NCBI GenBank assembly: GCA_035541755.1
Contig: DATKMQ010000164.1
Span: 1 to 39,234 of the forward strand
Direction: 5' to 3'
Length of the DNA: 39,234 nucleotides
Source of the DNA: Syntrophorhabdaceae bacterium
Lineage (GTDB): Bacteria; Desulfobacterota; Syntrophorhabdia; Syntrophorhabdales; Syntrophorhabdaceae
Under the pieces are notes generated by a model. It worked only from the letters and a program-made list of their open reading frames with translations, made no database searches and had not been told where the DNA came from. The position numbers and the translations under genes are program-made. Below, one piece after another: positions 17,302 through 25,921 of this stretch (positions are counted from its first letter, which is position 1; each line of letters starts with the position of its first letter).

Positions 17302-19734
17302 GTGATCACAAAACTAGGGTCTCAAGATCTGTATAAACGATGCGATCCCGAGACATTCTCATTCAACACCACAGAAGAAATCACCACGTTTCCCAGAACC
17401 ATCGGCCAGGAAAAGGCGCTCAAATCCCTTGATTTTGGTCTTGGCATGGACAGTACCGGGTTCAACATCTTTGCTATCGGCGAGAATGGCACGGGTAAAA
17501 TGACGACCATCATGTCCATGGTTAATGAGAAAGCGGCCGAGGAAGAGACGCCTCCGGACTGGTGTTACGTCAACAACTTTAAGGAACCCGATCTGTCCAT
17601 TGCGCTTTCTTTTGCGCCCGGCCAGGGGGTTGTCTTCCAGCAGGAAATGAACGAGCTTATCAAGATGCTCAGGCTGGAGATACCCAAGGCCTTTGAATCC
17701 AAGGAATATGAAGTCCAGAAGAACAAGGTAATCGACGAGTTTCAGCAAAAACAGGCCGAATATCTTTCCCGACTCGACGAAGAAGCGAAAGAACGGGGTT
17801 TTACCGTGAAGAGAACCCCGACTGGCGTACTCATCGTGCCCATCAAAGAAACAGGCGAACTGCTCACCAAAGAAGAATTCGACGCCCTGGACGAGAAGAC
17901 GCGCAAAAAGATGGAAGAGACGGGTCGATTCTTCCAGGAGAAGTTAAACGACGTGGTCAGAGTCTTGAGGGAAGCGGAAAAACTCGTCAGGGACATGCTC
18001 TCAAAGCTCGACAGGGTGGTAGCCCTGGATCTTGTCGGCCCGCTCATTGATGCCATGCAGGCCAAGTATAAAGATCGGGAGAAGGTCAACAGTTACCTTG
18101 AGAGCGCCAAAGAAGAGATCCTCACGCACCTCGATGAATTCAGGATGACCGAGGAACCTCCTTCTCCCCTGCCGTTCTTGAAGTTACCCAAGGCAGAGAC
18201 CTCTTTTGCCAAGTATTCTGTAAATATCATTGTGAACAACGGAGATGGCCGGGGTGCCCCCGTGGTATACGAGAGTAACCCCACATATCTCAACCTTTTC
18301 GGTCGCATGGAATACAACGTACAATACGGCATGGCGACGACCGATTTTACCATGATAAAAGCGGGGGCGTTGCATAAGGCCAACGGCGGATATCTCATCG
18401 TTGACGCCATGGAGCTTCTGAAAAATACCTTTTCGTATGATGCATTGAAACGGTGCATGAAGAATAAAGAGATCAAGATAGAAGATGTTCTGGAACAATA
18501 CCGGCTCATCAGCACCGCGGGGCTGAAACCGGAGCCCATACCGCTCAATGCGAAAATCGTCATTATCAGCAATCCCTATCTCTACTACCTCTTGCATAGC
18601 TACGATGAGGAATCAAGGGAGCTATTCAAAGTCAAAGCGGATTTTGACAGCAGGATGGATCGGACCGCCGAAAATATGGAGAAATACGCCACGTATGTGG
18701 CGCAGTGTCAGAAAGAGGAAAAGCTCTTACCTTTTGACAAAAGCGGCGTGGCCAAAATTGTTGAATTCGGCTCACGTTTTGCCGACCATCAGGAAAAGCT
18801 GTCTACGAAATTCAGCGATATTAGTGATCTGGTCCGTGAATCTCACTACTGGGCTCACCGGGAGGGAAGCGCCGTTGTGAAGGCAGAGCACGTAACGAGA
18901 GCCGTCGATGAGAAGATATTCAGAGTCAACAGGATAGAAGAGCGTTTGAGGGAGATGATGCTTGACGATACCCTTATCGTGAATACGGCGGGAGAGAAGA
19001 TCGGTCAGATCAACGGACTCGCCGTCCTGGATATGGGTGATTACAGTTTCGGCAAGCCCTCCCGGATCACCGCCAAAACCTATGCAGGCCGGGCCGGTGT
19101 GGTGAATCTCGAACGTGAAACCAAAATGAGCGGTAAGATCCACGAAAAGGCAATTCTTATCATAACGAGCTATCTGGGAAGCAAGTACGCGGTGAAGAAG
19201 CCGATCAGCCTGTCTGCTTCCATAACATTCGAGCAGCTCTACGACATGGTGGAGGGCGACAGCGCCACCTGTGCGGAACTCTATGCCCTGCTTTCCAGCA
19301 TCTCCGGTGTGCCTCTCAAACAAAGTTTTGCGGTGACAGGATCGATGGACCAGAACGGTGACGTGCAGCCCATCGGAGGGGTAAACCAGAAGATCGAAGG
19401 ATTTTTTGAGCTCTGCAAGATGAGGGGCCTTGAGGGGAGGCAGGGTGTCATCATCCCCAGAAGAAACCGGAAGAATTTGGTCTTGAGCGATGAAGTGGTG
19501 AGCGCGGTTAATCGAGGTCTTTTTTCGATCTATACGATCGACCGCATGGAAGAGGGACTTGAGATACTGACCGGTGTGAAGGCCGGCGACCTTGAGCAGG
19601 ACGGCACATACCCCGAAGGCACCATCAACTATCTCGTGGAAAAACGCCTCACCGAAATCTCCGAGGCGCTCGAGAAACAGAAGGAAAAGGAAAAAGGAAA
19701 CGGCGAAGAGACACCTAAGCCGAAAGATGAATAG
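17302..19734 (+). CDS. Lon-like protease (AAA_32/Lon_C, COG1067 type) with altered Walker A
   Basis: An 810-residue Lon-like protease. The N-terminal AAA domain has IGQEKALKSLDFGLGMDSTG and a P-loop GENGTGKMTT (residues 60-69) in which Met67 follows the Lys where Thr or Ser is standard. A coiled-coil-rich middle is followed by GGYLIVDAMELL (Walker B-like) and the C-terminal protease domain with Ser654 in GDSATCAELYALLS and Lys697 in GGVNQKIEGF, 43 residues apart as in Lon. GTG 17302 is chosen because GAGGAGGT precedes it. The end is a charged tail rich in Lys and Glu. The protease dyad looks intact; ATP use is less certain. The likely role is protein quality control. Confidence 0.9.
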   Translation: MITKLGSQDLYKRCDPETFSFNTTEEITTFPRTIGQEKALKSLDFGLGMDSTGFNIFAIGENGTGKMTTIMSMVNEKAAEEETPPDWCYVNNFKEPDLSIALSFAPGQGVVFQQEMNELIKMLRLEIPKAFESKEYEVQKNKVIDEFQQKQAEYLSRLDEEAKERGFTVKRTPTGVLIVPIKETGELLTKEEFDALDEKTRKKMEETGRFFQEKLNDVVRVLREAEKLVRDMLSKLDRVVALDLVGPLIDAMQAKYKDREKVNSYLESAKEEILTHLDEFRMTEEPPSPLPFLKLPKAETSFAKYSVNIIVNNGDGRGAPVVYESNPTYLNLFGRMEYNVQYGMATTDFTMIKAGALHKANGGYLIVDAMELLKNTFSYDALKRCMKNKEIKIEDVLEQYRLISTAGLKPEPIPLNAKIVIISNPYLYYLLHSYDEESRELFKVKADFDSRMDRTAENMEKYATYVAQCQKEEKLLPFDKSGVAKIVEFGSRFADHQEKLSTKFSDISDLVRESHYWAHREGSAVVKAEHVTRAVDEKIFRVNRIEERLREMMLDDTLIVNTAGEKIGQINGLAVLDMGDYSFGKPSRITAKTYAGRAGVVNLERETKMSGKIHEKAILIITSYLGSKYAVKKPISLSASITFEQLYDMVEGDSATCAELYALLSSISGVPLKQSFAVTGSMDQNGDVQPIGGVNQKIEGFFELCKMRGLEGRQGVIIPRRNRKNLVLSDEVVSAVNRGLFSIYTIDRMEEGLEILTGVKAGDLEQDGTYPEGTINYLVEKRLTEISEALEKQKEKEKGNGEETPKPKDE

Positions 19735-19752
19735 ACCGGGTGGATCAGCTTA

Positions 19753-19828
19753 GCGCATACGTGCGCGAGAAGGGGTGGCCGGGTACCCGCTTGCGGGTGG
19801 TGCTTCGCTCGTTAAGGGGGCGAGTGCC
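19753..19828. other. Hairpin-rich spacer between convergent genes
   Basis: Between the Lon-like gene and the convergent hydrolase: GCGCA-TACG-TGCGC (19753-19766), ACCCG-CTTG-CGGGT (19785-19798), and CTCG pairing with CGAG around 19808-19824. No clear T-run follows the first two. They may act together as a bidirectional transcription block. Confidence 0.4.
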
Positions 19829-19836
19829 AAGCCCCA

Positions 19837-20445
19837 CTAAAAGTTTTCTTTAATGAAATCGATTATTTCCGCCTCTTTACCGGGGTAGAAGTGGGTTGTG
19901 GCGATAACCTTGAGGAACTTCTCTTTTATGGTTAATTCCCGGTAAAGGGCGTAAAGATCGTCGATTGGGGCGACATCATCCTCGGTACCCCCGACAAAGT
20001 ACATCCTCTTCTTGAAGGTCTTCAGGTAATCGCTTTTGTAGACCACGAAAGGAAAAGAAACCAGGAAAAGGGCCTCAAATCGCTCTGTACTGAGTGCCGC
20101 TCTGCTCACTATCCAGGCGCCAAACGAATACCCGGCAAGCGTGACACGGGCGTCTTGGTCGAGCCGTTTGGACAGGTACTCAAGCGCCGCAATGGCGTCA
20201 CGAACCTCGCCTTCTCCTTCGTCATATTCACCCAAGCTGCTGCCCACACCGCGGAAATTGAAGATGAGCGTTGAGTATCCCTGTGAGGCGAACCCTTCTT
20301 CAATGGCGCCGACCACATTATTGGCCATGTCACCCCCATAGAGAGGGTGCGGATGGCATATGATAACGCCTGCGTGACGGCCCTTATCACGAAACTCCCC
20401 CTCGAGCAGATGGTCGGACTCTATGGTGACCCTTTCTATTGACAT
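19837..20445 (-). CDS. Small alpha/beta hydrolase (COG2945-like)
   Basis: A 202-residue cytoplasmic hydrolase. GVIICHPHPLYGGDMANNVV carries the HPHP oxyanion-region motif typical of this family; FNFRGVGSSLGEYD follows, then LAGYSFGAWIVSRAAL with the nucleophile Ser in GYSFG, the acid in GGTEDDVAP, and the catalytic His in ATTHFYPG. ATG 20445 is chosen because the conserved part begins soon after; the frame extending to 20604 overlaps accD antisense. It is divergent from accD with only 49 bases between, and no clear ribosome site is present. Substrate unknown. Confidence 0.82.
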   Translation of the reverse strand: MSIERVTIESDHLLEGEFRDKGRHAGVIICHPHPLYGGDMANNVVGAIEEGFASQGYSTLIFNFRGVGSSLGEYDEGEGEVRDAIAALEYLSKRLDQDARVTLAGYSFGAWIVSRAALSTERFEALFLVSFPFVVYKSDYLKTFKKRMYFVGGTEDDVAPIDDLYALYRELTIKEKFLKVIATTHFYPGKEAEIIDFIKENF

Positions 20446-20494
20446 GCTATAGTTATTTTGGTAGTTTTTCAGCAAAAATTCAACAGGAAAAATA

Positions 20495-21358
20495 ATGGGA
20501 TTTTTCACCAGGAAAGACAAAGAAAAGAAGCCATATAAAGAAATCGATATCGAAAAAGAAGTCAAAAAAGCAGAAAAAGAGGAATCGCTTTGGATAAAAT
20601 GCAAATCCTGTAACGAGCTGCTCTACATCAGAGAAGTCGAACGAAATCATCATGTCTGCCCCAAATGTGTCTACCACTTTCCGATAAGCGTCGAAGAACG
20701 GATTGCTTTGACCTTCGATAAAGACACCTTTGCGGAATATTATCAGGGTGTGGAACCCATCGATTTTCTTAAGTTCAAGGACGTGAAACCCTACAGAACG
20801 AGGCTCGCCGAGACCAAGGAATCGACTCAAAGAAATGACGCCATGGTGTGCGGCGGGGCTAAAATAGGCGGTATAGACGTTCTGGCCGCCATTTTTGATT
20901 TCAATTTCATGGGTGGCAGCCTTGGTTCCGTGGTTGGAGAAAAACTCACGAGAATTCTTGAGGAGGGAACGCTGAAAAAACTGCCGGTCATCCTTTTCTG
21001 CTCATCAGGCGGTGCGAGAATGCAGGAAGGAATCATGTCTCTCATGCAGATGTCAAAGGTATCCGGCGCCATATACAATCTGAAGTCACAGGGCGTCCCG
21101 TATATCAGCATTCTGACGGACCCAACCTTAGGAGGCGTGACGGCCAGCATGGGTATGCTCGGTGATGTTATCATTGCCGAACCTAAGGCAATGATAGGCT
21201 TCGCGGGTGCGAGGGTCATCAAGGACACGATCAAGGCGGAGCTTCCCCCAGGATTCCAGAGGGCGGAATATCTTCTGGAACACGGCATGATCGACATGAT
21301 CACGCCGAGAAGAGAACTGAAACAGAAACTATACGCCATACTCTCACTAATTGTATGA
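20495..21358 (+). CDS. accD: Acetyl-CoA carboxylase carboxyltransferase beta subunit
   Basis: Catalyses carboxyl transfer from carboxybiotin to acetyl-CoA with AccA, the first step of fatty-acid synthesis. The 287-residue protein has the N-terminal zinc ribbon CKSC-x15-CPKC (residues 36-58) and then the crotonase-like core with FDFNFMGGSLGSVVGEK, CSSGGARMQEGIMSLMQM and DPTLGGVTASMGMLGD. A TTGACA at 20439-20444 could be the -35 of its promoter but the -10 is poor. It overlaps folC in an ATGA junction; accD-folC is a common bacterial pair. Confidence 0.95.
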   Translation: MGFFTRKDKEKKPYKEIDIEKEVKKAEKEESLWIKCKSCNELLYIREVERNHHVCPKCVYHFPISVEERIALTFDKDTFAEYYQGVEPIDFLKFKDVKPYRTRLAETKESTQRNDAMVCGGAKIGGIDVLAAIFDFNFMGGSLGSVVGEKLTRILEEGTLKKLPVILFCSSGGARMQEGIMSLMQMSKVSGAIYNLKSQGVPYISILTDPTLGGVTASMGMLGDVIIAEPKAMIGFAGARVIKDTIKAELPPGFQRAEYLLEHGMIDMITPRRELKQKLYAILSLIV

Positions 21359-22626
21359 GTAAAAATGAATACGAGAAGACCTTGAAATATCTCTTCGGTC
21401 TGGAACGTTTCGGCATGGTCTTCGGGCTCGATAATATCACCTGGTTGCTCGATGCCATAGGAAACCCCCAGGATTACATCAAAACAGTCCACATTGCCGG
21501 CACAAACGGGAAAGGATCCACGGCCGCCATGCTCTGCAACATTCTGAAAGAGGGAGGCTTCCGGGTAGGTAAATATACATCGCCACACCTCGTTTCTTTC
21601 ACTGAGCGGATCGCCGTGAACGAGGAAGAAATAGAGGAACATGAGGTAGCTCAACTCGTCGAGTTTATCCGCCGCGCTGTGGATGAGAGAGACAAAGACA
21701 GGTTCTTCACCTTCTTCGATTTTACCACGGCGCTCGCCCTCCAATACTTTAGAGAAAAACAGGTCGATATTGCCGTCATCGAAACGGGGCTTGGCGGCAG
21801 GCTCGACTCCACGAACGTAATTGAGCCTCTCCTCTCCATAATTACCAATGTTGCCTTTGATCACATGGAACAGCTGGGCGACACCATAGAGAAGATTGCC
21901 GGGGAAAAGGCGGGGATCATCAAGCCGGGCGTGCCGGTCATTACCGGCTGTGAAGGGGAGGCGCGAGAAATTGTGAAGAACAGGGCGAGCGCCCTTAAGG
22001 ATAAGACCTACGTCCTCGATCAGGATTTTTCCTATGAAAAGACGGGCGACCGAAGGCTCGCATATAGAGGGATCGGCCGGGATCTACCGGACGTCACGGT
22101 CAACCTCTACGGCGATCACCAGCTTACCAACTGTGCCCTGGCGCTCAGCGCATCCGAGGTGCTCTCACACTCAGGTTTTTCCGTTACCGATGAGACGATT
22201 CGGCACGCGCTGTCACACGTGAAGTGGCCGGGAAGACTTGAGAAAATAGGCGAAAACCCTCTGGTGTTTCTGGACGGAGCCCACAATCCTAATGGGGCGC
22301 ATGCTTTATCAGAGTTCATGCGCAGCCATTTTCAGGACAAAAGGAAAATACTCGTCTTCGGCGTGATGAAAGATAAGGCGTACGACAAGATGCTCGAGGA
22401 GATCGCACCTGTCGTGGATGTTGTTATTTTTACCAAACCTGACATCGAAAGAGCGCTCTCTCCGCACGAGTTAAAAGCATATGTGCCACATGCCATGGTG
22501 GCCGATGACACGAGAGGCGCCCTCACACAGGCAAAAGCCATAGCAACCGGAGATGACCTTATTTTAGTCACGGGATCTTTCTACACAATCGGGGAGGCAA
22601 AGACGATCATCAATGAACGTTCTTAG
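21355..22626 (+). CDS. folC: Folylpolyglutamate synthase / dihydrofolate synthase
   Basis: Adds glutamate to dihydropteroate or folates, keeping folate cofactors in the cell. The 423-residue Mur-ligase-type protein has HIAGTNGKGSTAAMLCNIL (ATP loop), the SPHLVSFTERIAVN motif, ETGLGGRLDSTNV, NVAFDHMEQLGDTIEKIAGEKAG and LDGAHNPNGA. It starts at the ATG overlapping the accD stop, and its end overlaps lptD by 14 bases. This supplies polyglutamated THF also used by the C1 cluster earlier in the window. Confidence 0.94.
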   Translation: MSKNEYEKTLKYLFGLERFGMVFGLDNITWLLDAIGNPQDYIKTVHIAGTNGKGSTAAMLCNILKEGGFRVGKYTSPHLVSFTERIAVNEEEIEEHEVAQLVEFIRRAVDERDKDRFFTFFDFTTALALQYFREKQVDIAVIETGLGGRLDSTNVIEPLLSIITNVAFDHMEQLGDTIEKIAGEKAGIIKPGVPVITGCEGEAREIVKNRASALKDKTYVLDQDFSYEKTGDRRLAYRGIGRDLPDVTVNLYGDHQLTNCALALSASEVLSHSGFSVTDETIRHALSHVKWPGRLEKIGENPLVFLDGAHNPNGAHALSEFMRSHFQDKRKILVFGVMKDKAYDKMLEEIAPVVDVVIFTKPDIERALSPHELKAYVPHAMVADDTRGALTQAKAIATGDDLILVTGSFYTIGEAKTIINERS

Positions 22627-24643
22627 GATCATCATCCCCGCCATCTTTTTGCTCGTCCCCTTATTAGCTTCGGCGAGCCCGGCTGATTTTCGCCTCACGG
22701 GACCTGTGGACATGACGGCACGCTACCTCGAGCACAACCGCGAGGACAACACGTATATAGCGAGAGGCGACGTAGACCTGAAAGAAGGCATGAGGAGCTT
22801 GAAGGCCGATTACATGGTGTATAACGACACCACAAAGGACGTCACTGCAGAGGGAAATGTGGTTTTCCAGGAGCAGGGGGACAGGGTTGAATGCGACAGG
22901 ATGCAGCTCAATCTGGAGACGAAAAAAGGGACCTTGGAGAATGCGAAGATTTATATCAAAGAGGGTAACTTCTATGTGTCCGGTCAGAATATGGAAAAAG
23001 TCGGCGAATCCGAGTACGTTATGCGCAGAGGAGAGTTTACGACCTGCGGGTGGGACAAGCCGGCCTGGAAGTTTACGGCGAGTGACGTGGACATCACTGT
23101 CGAGGGCTATGCAAAGACGAAGAGTGCAACGTTTCGTATTCTCGATTATCCGGTCTTCTATTTTCCGTGGGGTATGTTCCCGGTAAAAACGGAAAGGCAG
23201 TCGGGTCTTCTTTTGCCCGAGGTGGCGTTATCTACGAGAAACGGGACAATGATCAATACTGCTTACTATTGGGCCATCTCTAAAGACAAGGATGCAACGT
23301 TCTACCTGAACTACCTGGAGAACAGGGGCTTTGCCCCTGGGATGCAATTCAGGTATGCCTTAAGAGACGATATAAAGGGTGCTTGGGATTATTCCATCAT
23401 ACAGGACAAGGAGTACGATGGCACCCGGTGGCAATTAAGAGGTAAGCACGAGGAGAAATTCTTCAATGACCTGGAACTGAAGGCGGATCTTCGTTTTATA
23501 TCTGATAAAGATTACCTGGCGGACTTCGGCACAAGCGTCCAGGAGAGGGCCGAGAATCAGTTGAAATCCACGGCCTATGTGGAAAAGCCTTTTGAAAAAT
23601 CGCTCCTCACCACGGAGATGGCTTATTTCAGGGATCTCACCCAGAGGAATAATGATGCCACTTACCAATACCTTCCCCGCACAAGCTTTTTTACCGAGTA
23701 CATTCCACTCGCCAAAGGCAAGCTGTTCACCGATTTTTCGAGTAACTTCACGACCTTTTATCGGGACAAGGGGGACACCTTTTCGCGACTCGCCTTAGAG
23801 CCGAGCTTAAGATTACCCTTTTCGATCTATGGACTGAACCTTCTTGCGAGCGGTACATTGATCGAGACCGCCTACCTCATAGACCACAGTGACACGATCG
23901 ATCATGATGCGGTCGACAGGCATACCTTTCGTATTGAGGGCGATGCAAACATGCAGTTCATAAGAAACTTCAATACGAGCCTTTTTAACATCGGTGAAAT
24001 GCAGAGTCTGATCAGGCCCCAGGTAAAGTACACCTTCGTGCCCAATACGTCTTTTGTGAACATTCCGAACATAGACCCCTACGACAGGATATATCAATCC
24101 AACTCAATTACTTACTCCTTCAACCATTACCTTTACGGGCTTAATCAGGGGGCGCAAAGGGAGCTGGCCCTATTTGAATTGGCGCAGACCTACGGCCTGT
24201 CCGGTAGCCTTGATCCCTCGCCCACCTATGACGGGTCAGGCAACCGGTTCTCGGACATCGATGCGAGACTCACCCTTTATCCTACGCAACGCATGTCTTA
24301 CACCACCCAGCTCGACCTTGGCGTAAACGGCGAGGGGATAAAGACGATCCGCAATGTGTTAAGCCAAACCCAGCCGGGGAAATATTACGTGAATATCTGG
24401 CACAGCTACACTACCGACCTCACCAACGAGGCCTTTTTCGATGTCGGCGCTACCTACAAGCAGTTTGAGGCAGGTTATCAGATAAGATATTCCTTCATGG
24501 ACCAGGACTGGGTTGACACGCTCTATAAGCTCAGGTACCGTCCCGGTTGTTGGTCGACCACGATTGCCCTTACCCAGACCAAAAGGCCGAGGGACACAAG
24601 AATAAACATTACCTTCGACCTTGCGGGCCTTACTATGAGATGA
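22613..24643 (+). CDS. lptD: LPS assembly outer-membrane protein LptD
   Basis: Outer-membrane translocon that inserts lipopolysaccharide in the outer leaflet. The 676-residue product starts with a signal peptide (MNVLRIIIPAIFLLVPLLAS, then ASPA). An OstA/LptA-like periplasmic domain follows (repeats such as YLEHNREDNTYIARGDVDL and VTAEGNVVFQEQGD), then a junction with FPWGMFPVKTERQSGLLLPE, which is characteristic of LptD, and a long C-terminal beta-barrel ending RINITFDLAGLTMR. It is shorter than E. coli LptD (784) but normal for Desulfobacterota. It shows the organism is a diderm with LPS and fits the sugar genes downstream. Confidence 0.92.
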   Translation: MNVLRIIIPAIFLLVPLLASASPADFRLTGPVDMTARYLEHNREDNTYIARGDVDLKEGMRSLKADYMVYNDTTKDVTAEGNVVFQEQGDRVECDRMQLNLETKKGTLENAKIYIKEGNFYVSGQNMEKVGESEYVMRRGEFTTCGWDKPAWKFTASDVDITVEGYAKTKSATFRILDYPVFYFPWGMFPVKTERQSGLLLPEVALSTRNGTMINTAYYWAISKDKDATFYLNYLENRGFAPGMQFRYALRDDIKGAWDYSIIQDKEYDGTRWQLRGKHEEKFFNDLELKADLRFISDKDYLADFGTSVQERAENQLKSTAYVEKPFEKSLLTTEMAYFRDLTQRNNDATYQYLPRTSFFTEYIPLAKGKLFTDFSSNFTTFYRDKGDTFSRLALEPSLRLPFSIYGLNLLASGTLIETAYLIDHSDTIDHDAVDRHTFRIEGDANMQFIRNFNTSLFNIGEMQSLIRPQVKYTFVPNTSFVNIPNIDPYDRIYQSNSITYSFNHYLYGLNQGAQRELALFELAQTYGLSGSLDPSPTYDGSGNRFSDIDARLTLYPTQRMSYTTQLDLGVNGEGIKTIRNVLSQTQPGKYYVNIWHSYTTDLTNEAFFDVGATYKQFEAGYQIRYSFMDQDWVDTLYKLRYRPGCWSTTIALTQTKRPRDTRINITFDLAGLTMR

Positions 24644-24724
24644 CGGGATGGGTGAGGGGTGAGTGCATAAGCAAGCCATGAATGAAGATCGAAAAAGGAC
24701 AAGGCAGAGGGTAAAGGAGGCATC

Positions 24725-25453
24725 ATGAAGGGGATCATACTGGCCGGCGGTCTCGGGACGAGGTTACATCCCTTAACCAAGATCACGAACAAACACCTGC
24801 TTCCGGTCTACAATAAGCCGATGATATACTATCCTATCGAAGCGCTCATCAACGCAGGGATTACGGACATTATGATTGTAACAGGCGGAAACCACGCGGG
24901 CGACTTCTTGAGGCTTATGGGCAATGGGAAAGAATTCGGCTTACAACATATCAACTATACATATCAGGAAGGGGAAGGCGGTATCGCCGACGCACTTTCG
25001 CTGGCCGAATATTTCGCTGATGGCGAGCCCATATGCGTGATCCTCGGGGACAATATTATTGAGAAGAATATTATAAAGGCCGTCAATGATTTTCAGAAAC
25101 AGAAAAAGGGCGCAAAAATACTCCTCAAGGAAGTTCCCGATCCGGAACGATTCGGAGTAGCAGAGATAGAAAAGGGGAAGCTCATCAATATCGTGGAAAA
25201 ACCAAAGCGGCCCAAAAGCAATCTTGCCGTTATCGGGATCTACCTGTATGACGGCCGCGTCTTTGATATTGTGAAGACATTGAAACCCTCTGACAGAGGC
25301 GAGCTGGAAATCACCGATGTGAACAACGCATACGTCCGGGAAGGGCTCATGTCCTGGGAGATGCTTGAAGGGTGGTGGACCGACGCAGGAACTTTTGAGT
25401 CGCTCTTGAGGGCCAGTGTTCTTGTGTCACAGACAGGAGCAAACAACAAGTAG
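24725..25453 (+). CDS. Glucose-1-phosphate thymidylyltransferase, short form
   Basis: Forms dTDP-glucose from dTTP and glucose-1-phosphate. MKGIILAGGLGTRLHPLTKI is the nucleotidyltransferase signature (GGxGTRL), followed by NKHLLPVYNKPMIYYPI, GGIADALSLAEYF, VILGDNI, EVPDPERFGVAE, IVEKPKRPKSNLAVIGIYLYD, RGELEITDVN and WWTDAGTFESLL. It has 242 residues compared with about 290 for enterobacterial RmlA, lacking the C-terminal helical part that contributes to the dimer/allosteric site. A strong AAAGGAGG ribosome site precedes it, and it starts the deoxysugar operon. Confidence 0.92.
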   Translation: MKGIILAGGLGTRLHPLTKITNKHLLPVYNKPMIYYPIEALINAGITDIMIVTGGNHAGDFLRLMGNGKEFGLQHINYTYQEGEGGIADALSLAEYFADGEPICVILGDNIIEKNIIKAVNDFQKQKKGAKILLKEVPDPERFGVAEIEKGKLINIVEKPKRPKSNLAVIGIYLYDGRVFDIVKTLKPSDRGELEITDVNNAYVREGLMSWEMLEGWWTDAGTFESLLRASVLVSQTGANNK

Positions 25454-25465
25454 AGGGGGTTCAAT

Positions 25466-25921
25466 ATGATAGACGGGGTAGTAACGAAACCGCTCAAGTG
25501 CATCCCCGATGAACGGGGAAGGCTCATGGAAATATTAAGGAACGATGATGGAATATTTCAGGCGTTCGGCCAGGTCTACCTGACGACAACATACCCTCAT
25601 GTGGTCAAGGCGTGGCACTATCACAAAAAGCAGGACGATTATATTACCTGCGTAAGAGGGATGCTCAAGCTCGTCCTCTATGACGCTCGAAAGAAATCCC
25701 CGACCTTCGGCCAGGTCAACGAACTCTTCATAGGCGATGATAACCGGATGCTCGTGAAGGTTCCCCGTATGATATACCACGGGTGGAAGTGCATAAGTGA
25801 GGAAGAGGCCCTAATAATCAATGTGCCCACGGCGCCCTACAACCGCACAAATCCTGATGAGTACCGGTTGGACCCTCACGTAAACGATATACCCTATACA
25901 TGGGAGAGAAAAGATGGCTGA
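25466..25921 (+). CDS. RmlC-like cupin, dTDP-4-dehydrorhamnose 3,5-epimerase family
   Basis: A 151-residue cupin related to RmlC/FdtA-type dTDP-sugar epimerases and isomerases. PDERGRLMEILR matches the RmlC opening; VVKAWHYHKKQDDYITCVRGMLKLVLYDAR corresponds to the region with the catalytic His, and VPRMIYHGWKCISEEEALIINVPT to the second part of the barrel. It is about 30 residues shorter than true RmlC (about 180), so it may be a related epimerase or isomerase rather than a strict RmlC. It overlaps rmlB by 8 bases, and the set rmlA-, C-, B-, D-type strongly suggests synthesis of dTDP-L-rhamnose or a close 6-deoxy sugar. Confidence 0.82.
   Translation: MIDGVVTKPLKCIPDERGRLMEILRNDDGIFQAFGQVYLTTTYPHVVKAWHYHKKQDDYITCVRGMLKLVLYDARKKSPTFGQVNELFIGDDNRMLVKVPRMIYHGWKCISEEEALIINVPTAPYNRTNPDEYRLDPHVNDIPYTWERKDG

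Noticed and set aside
20439-20467. Promoter for accD (TTGACA with 17-base spacing)
   Set aside because: The -10 would be TAGTTT, only 3 of 6 matches, so it is not listed as a feature.
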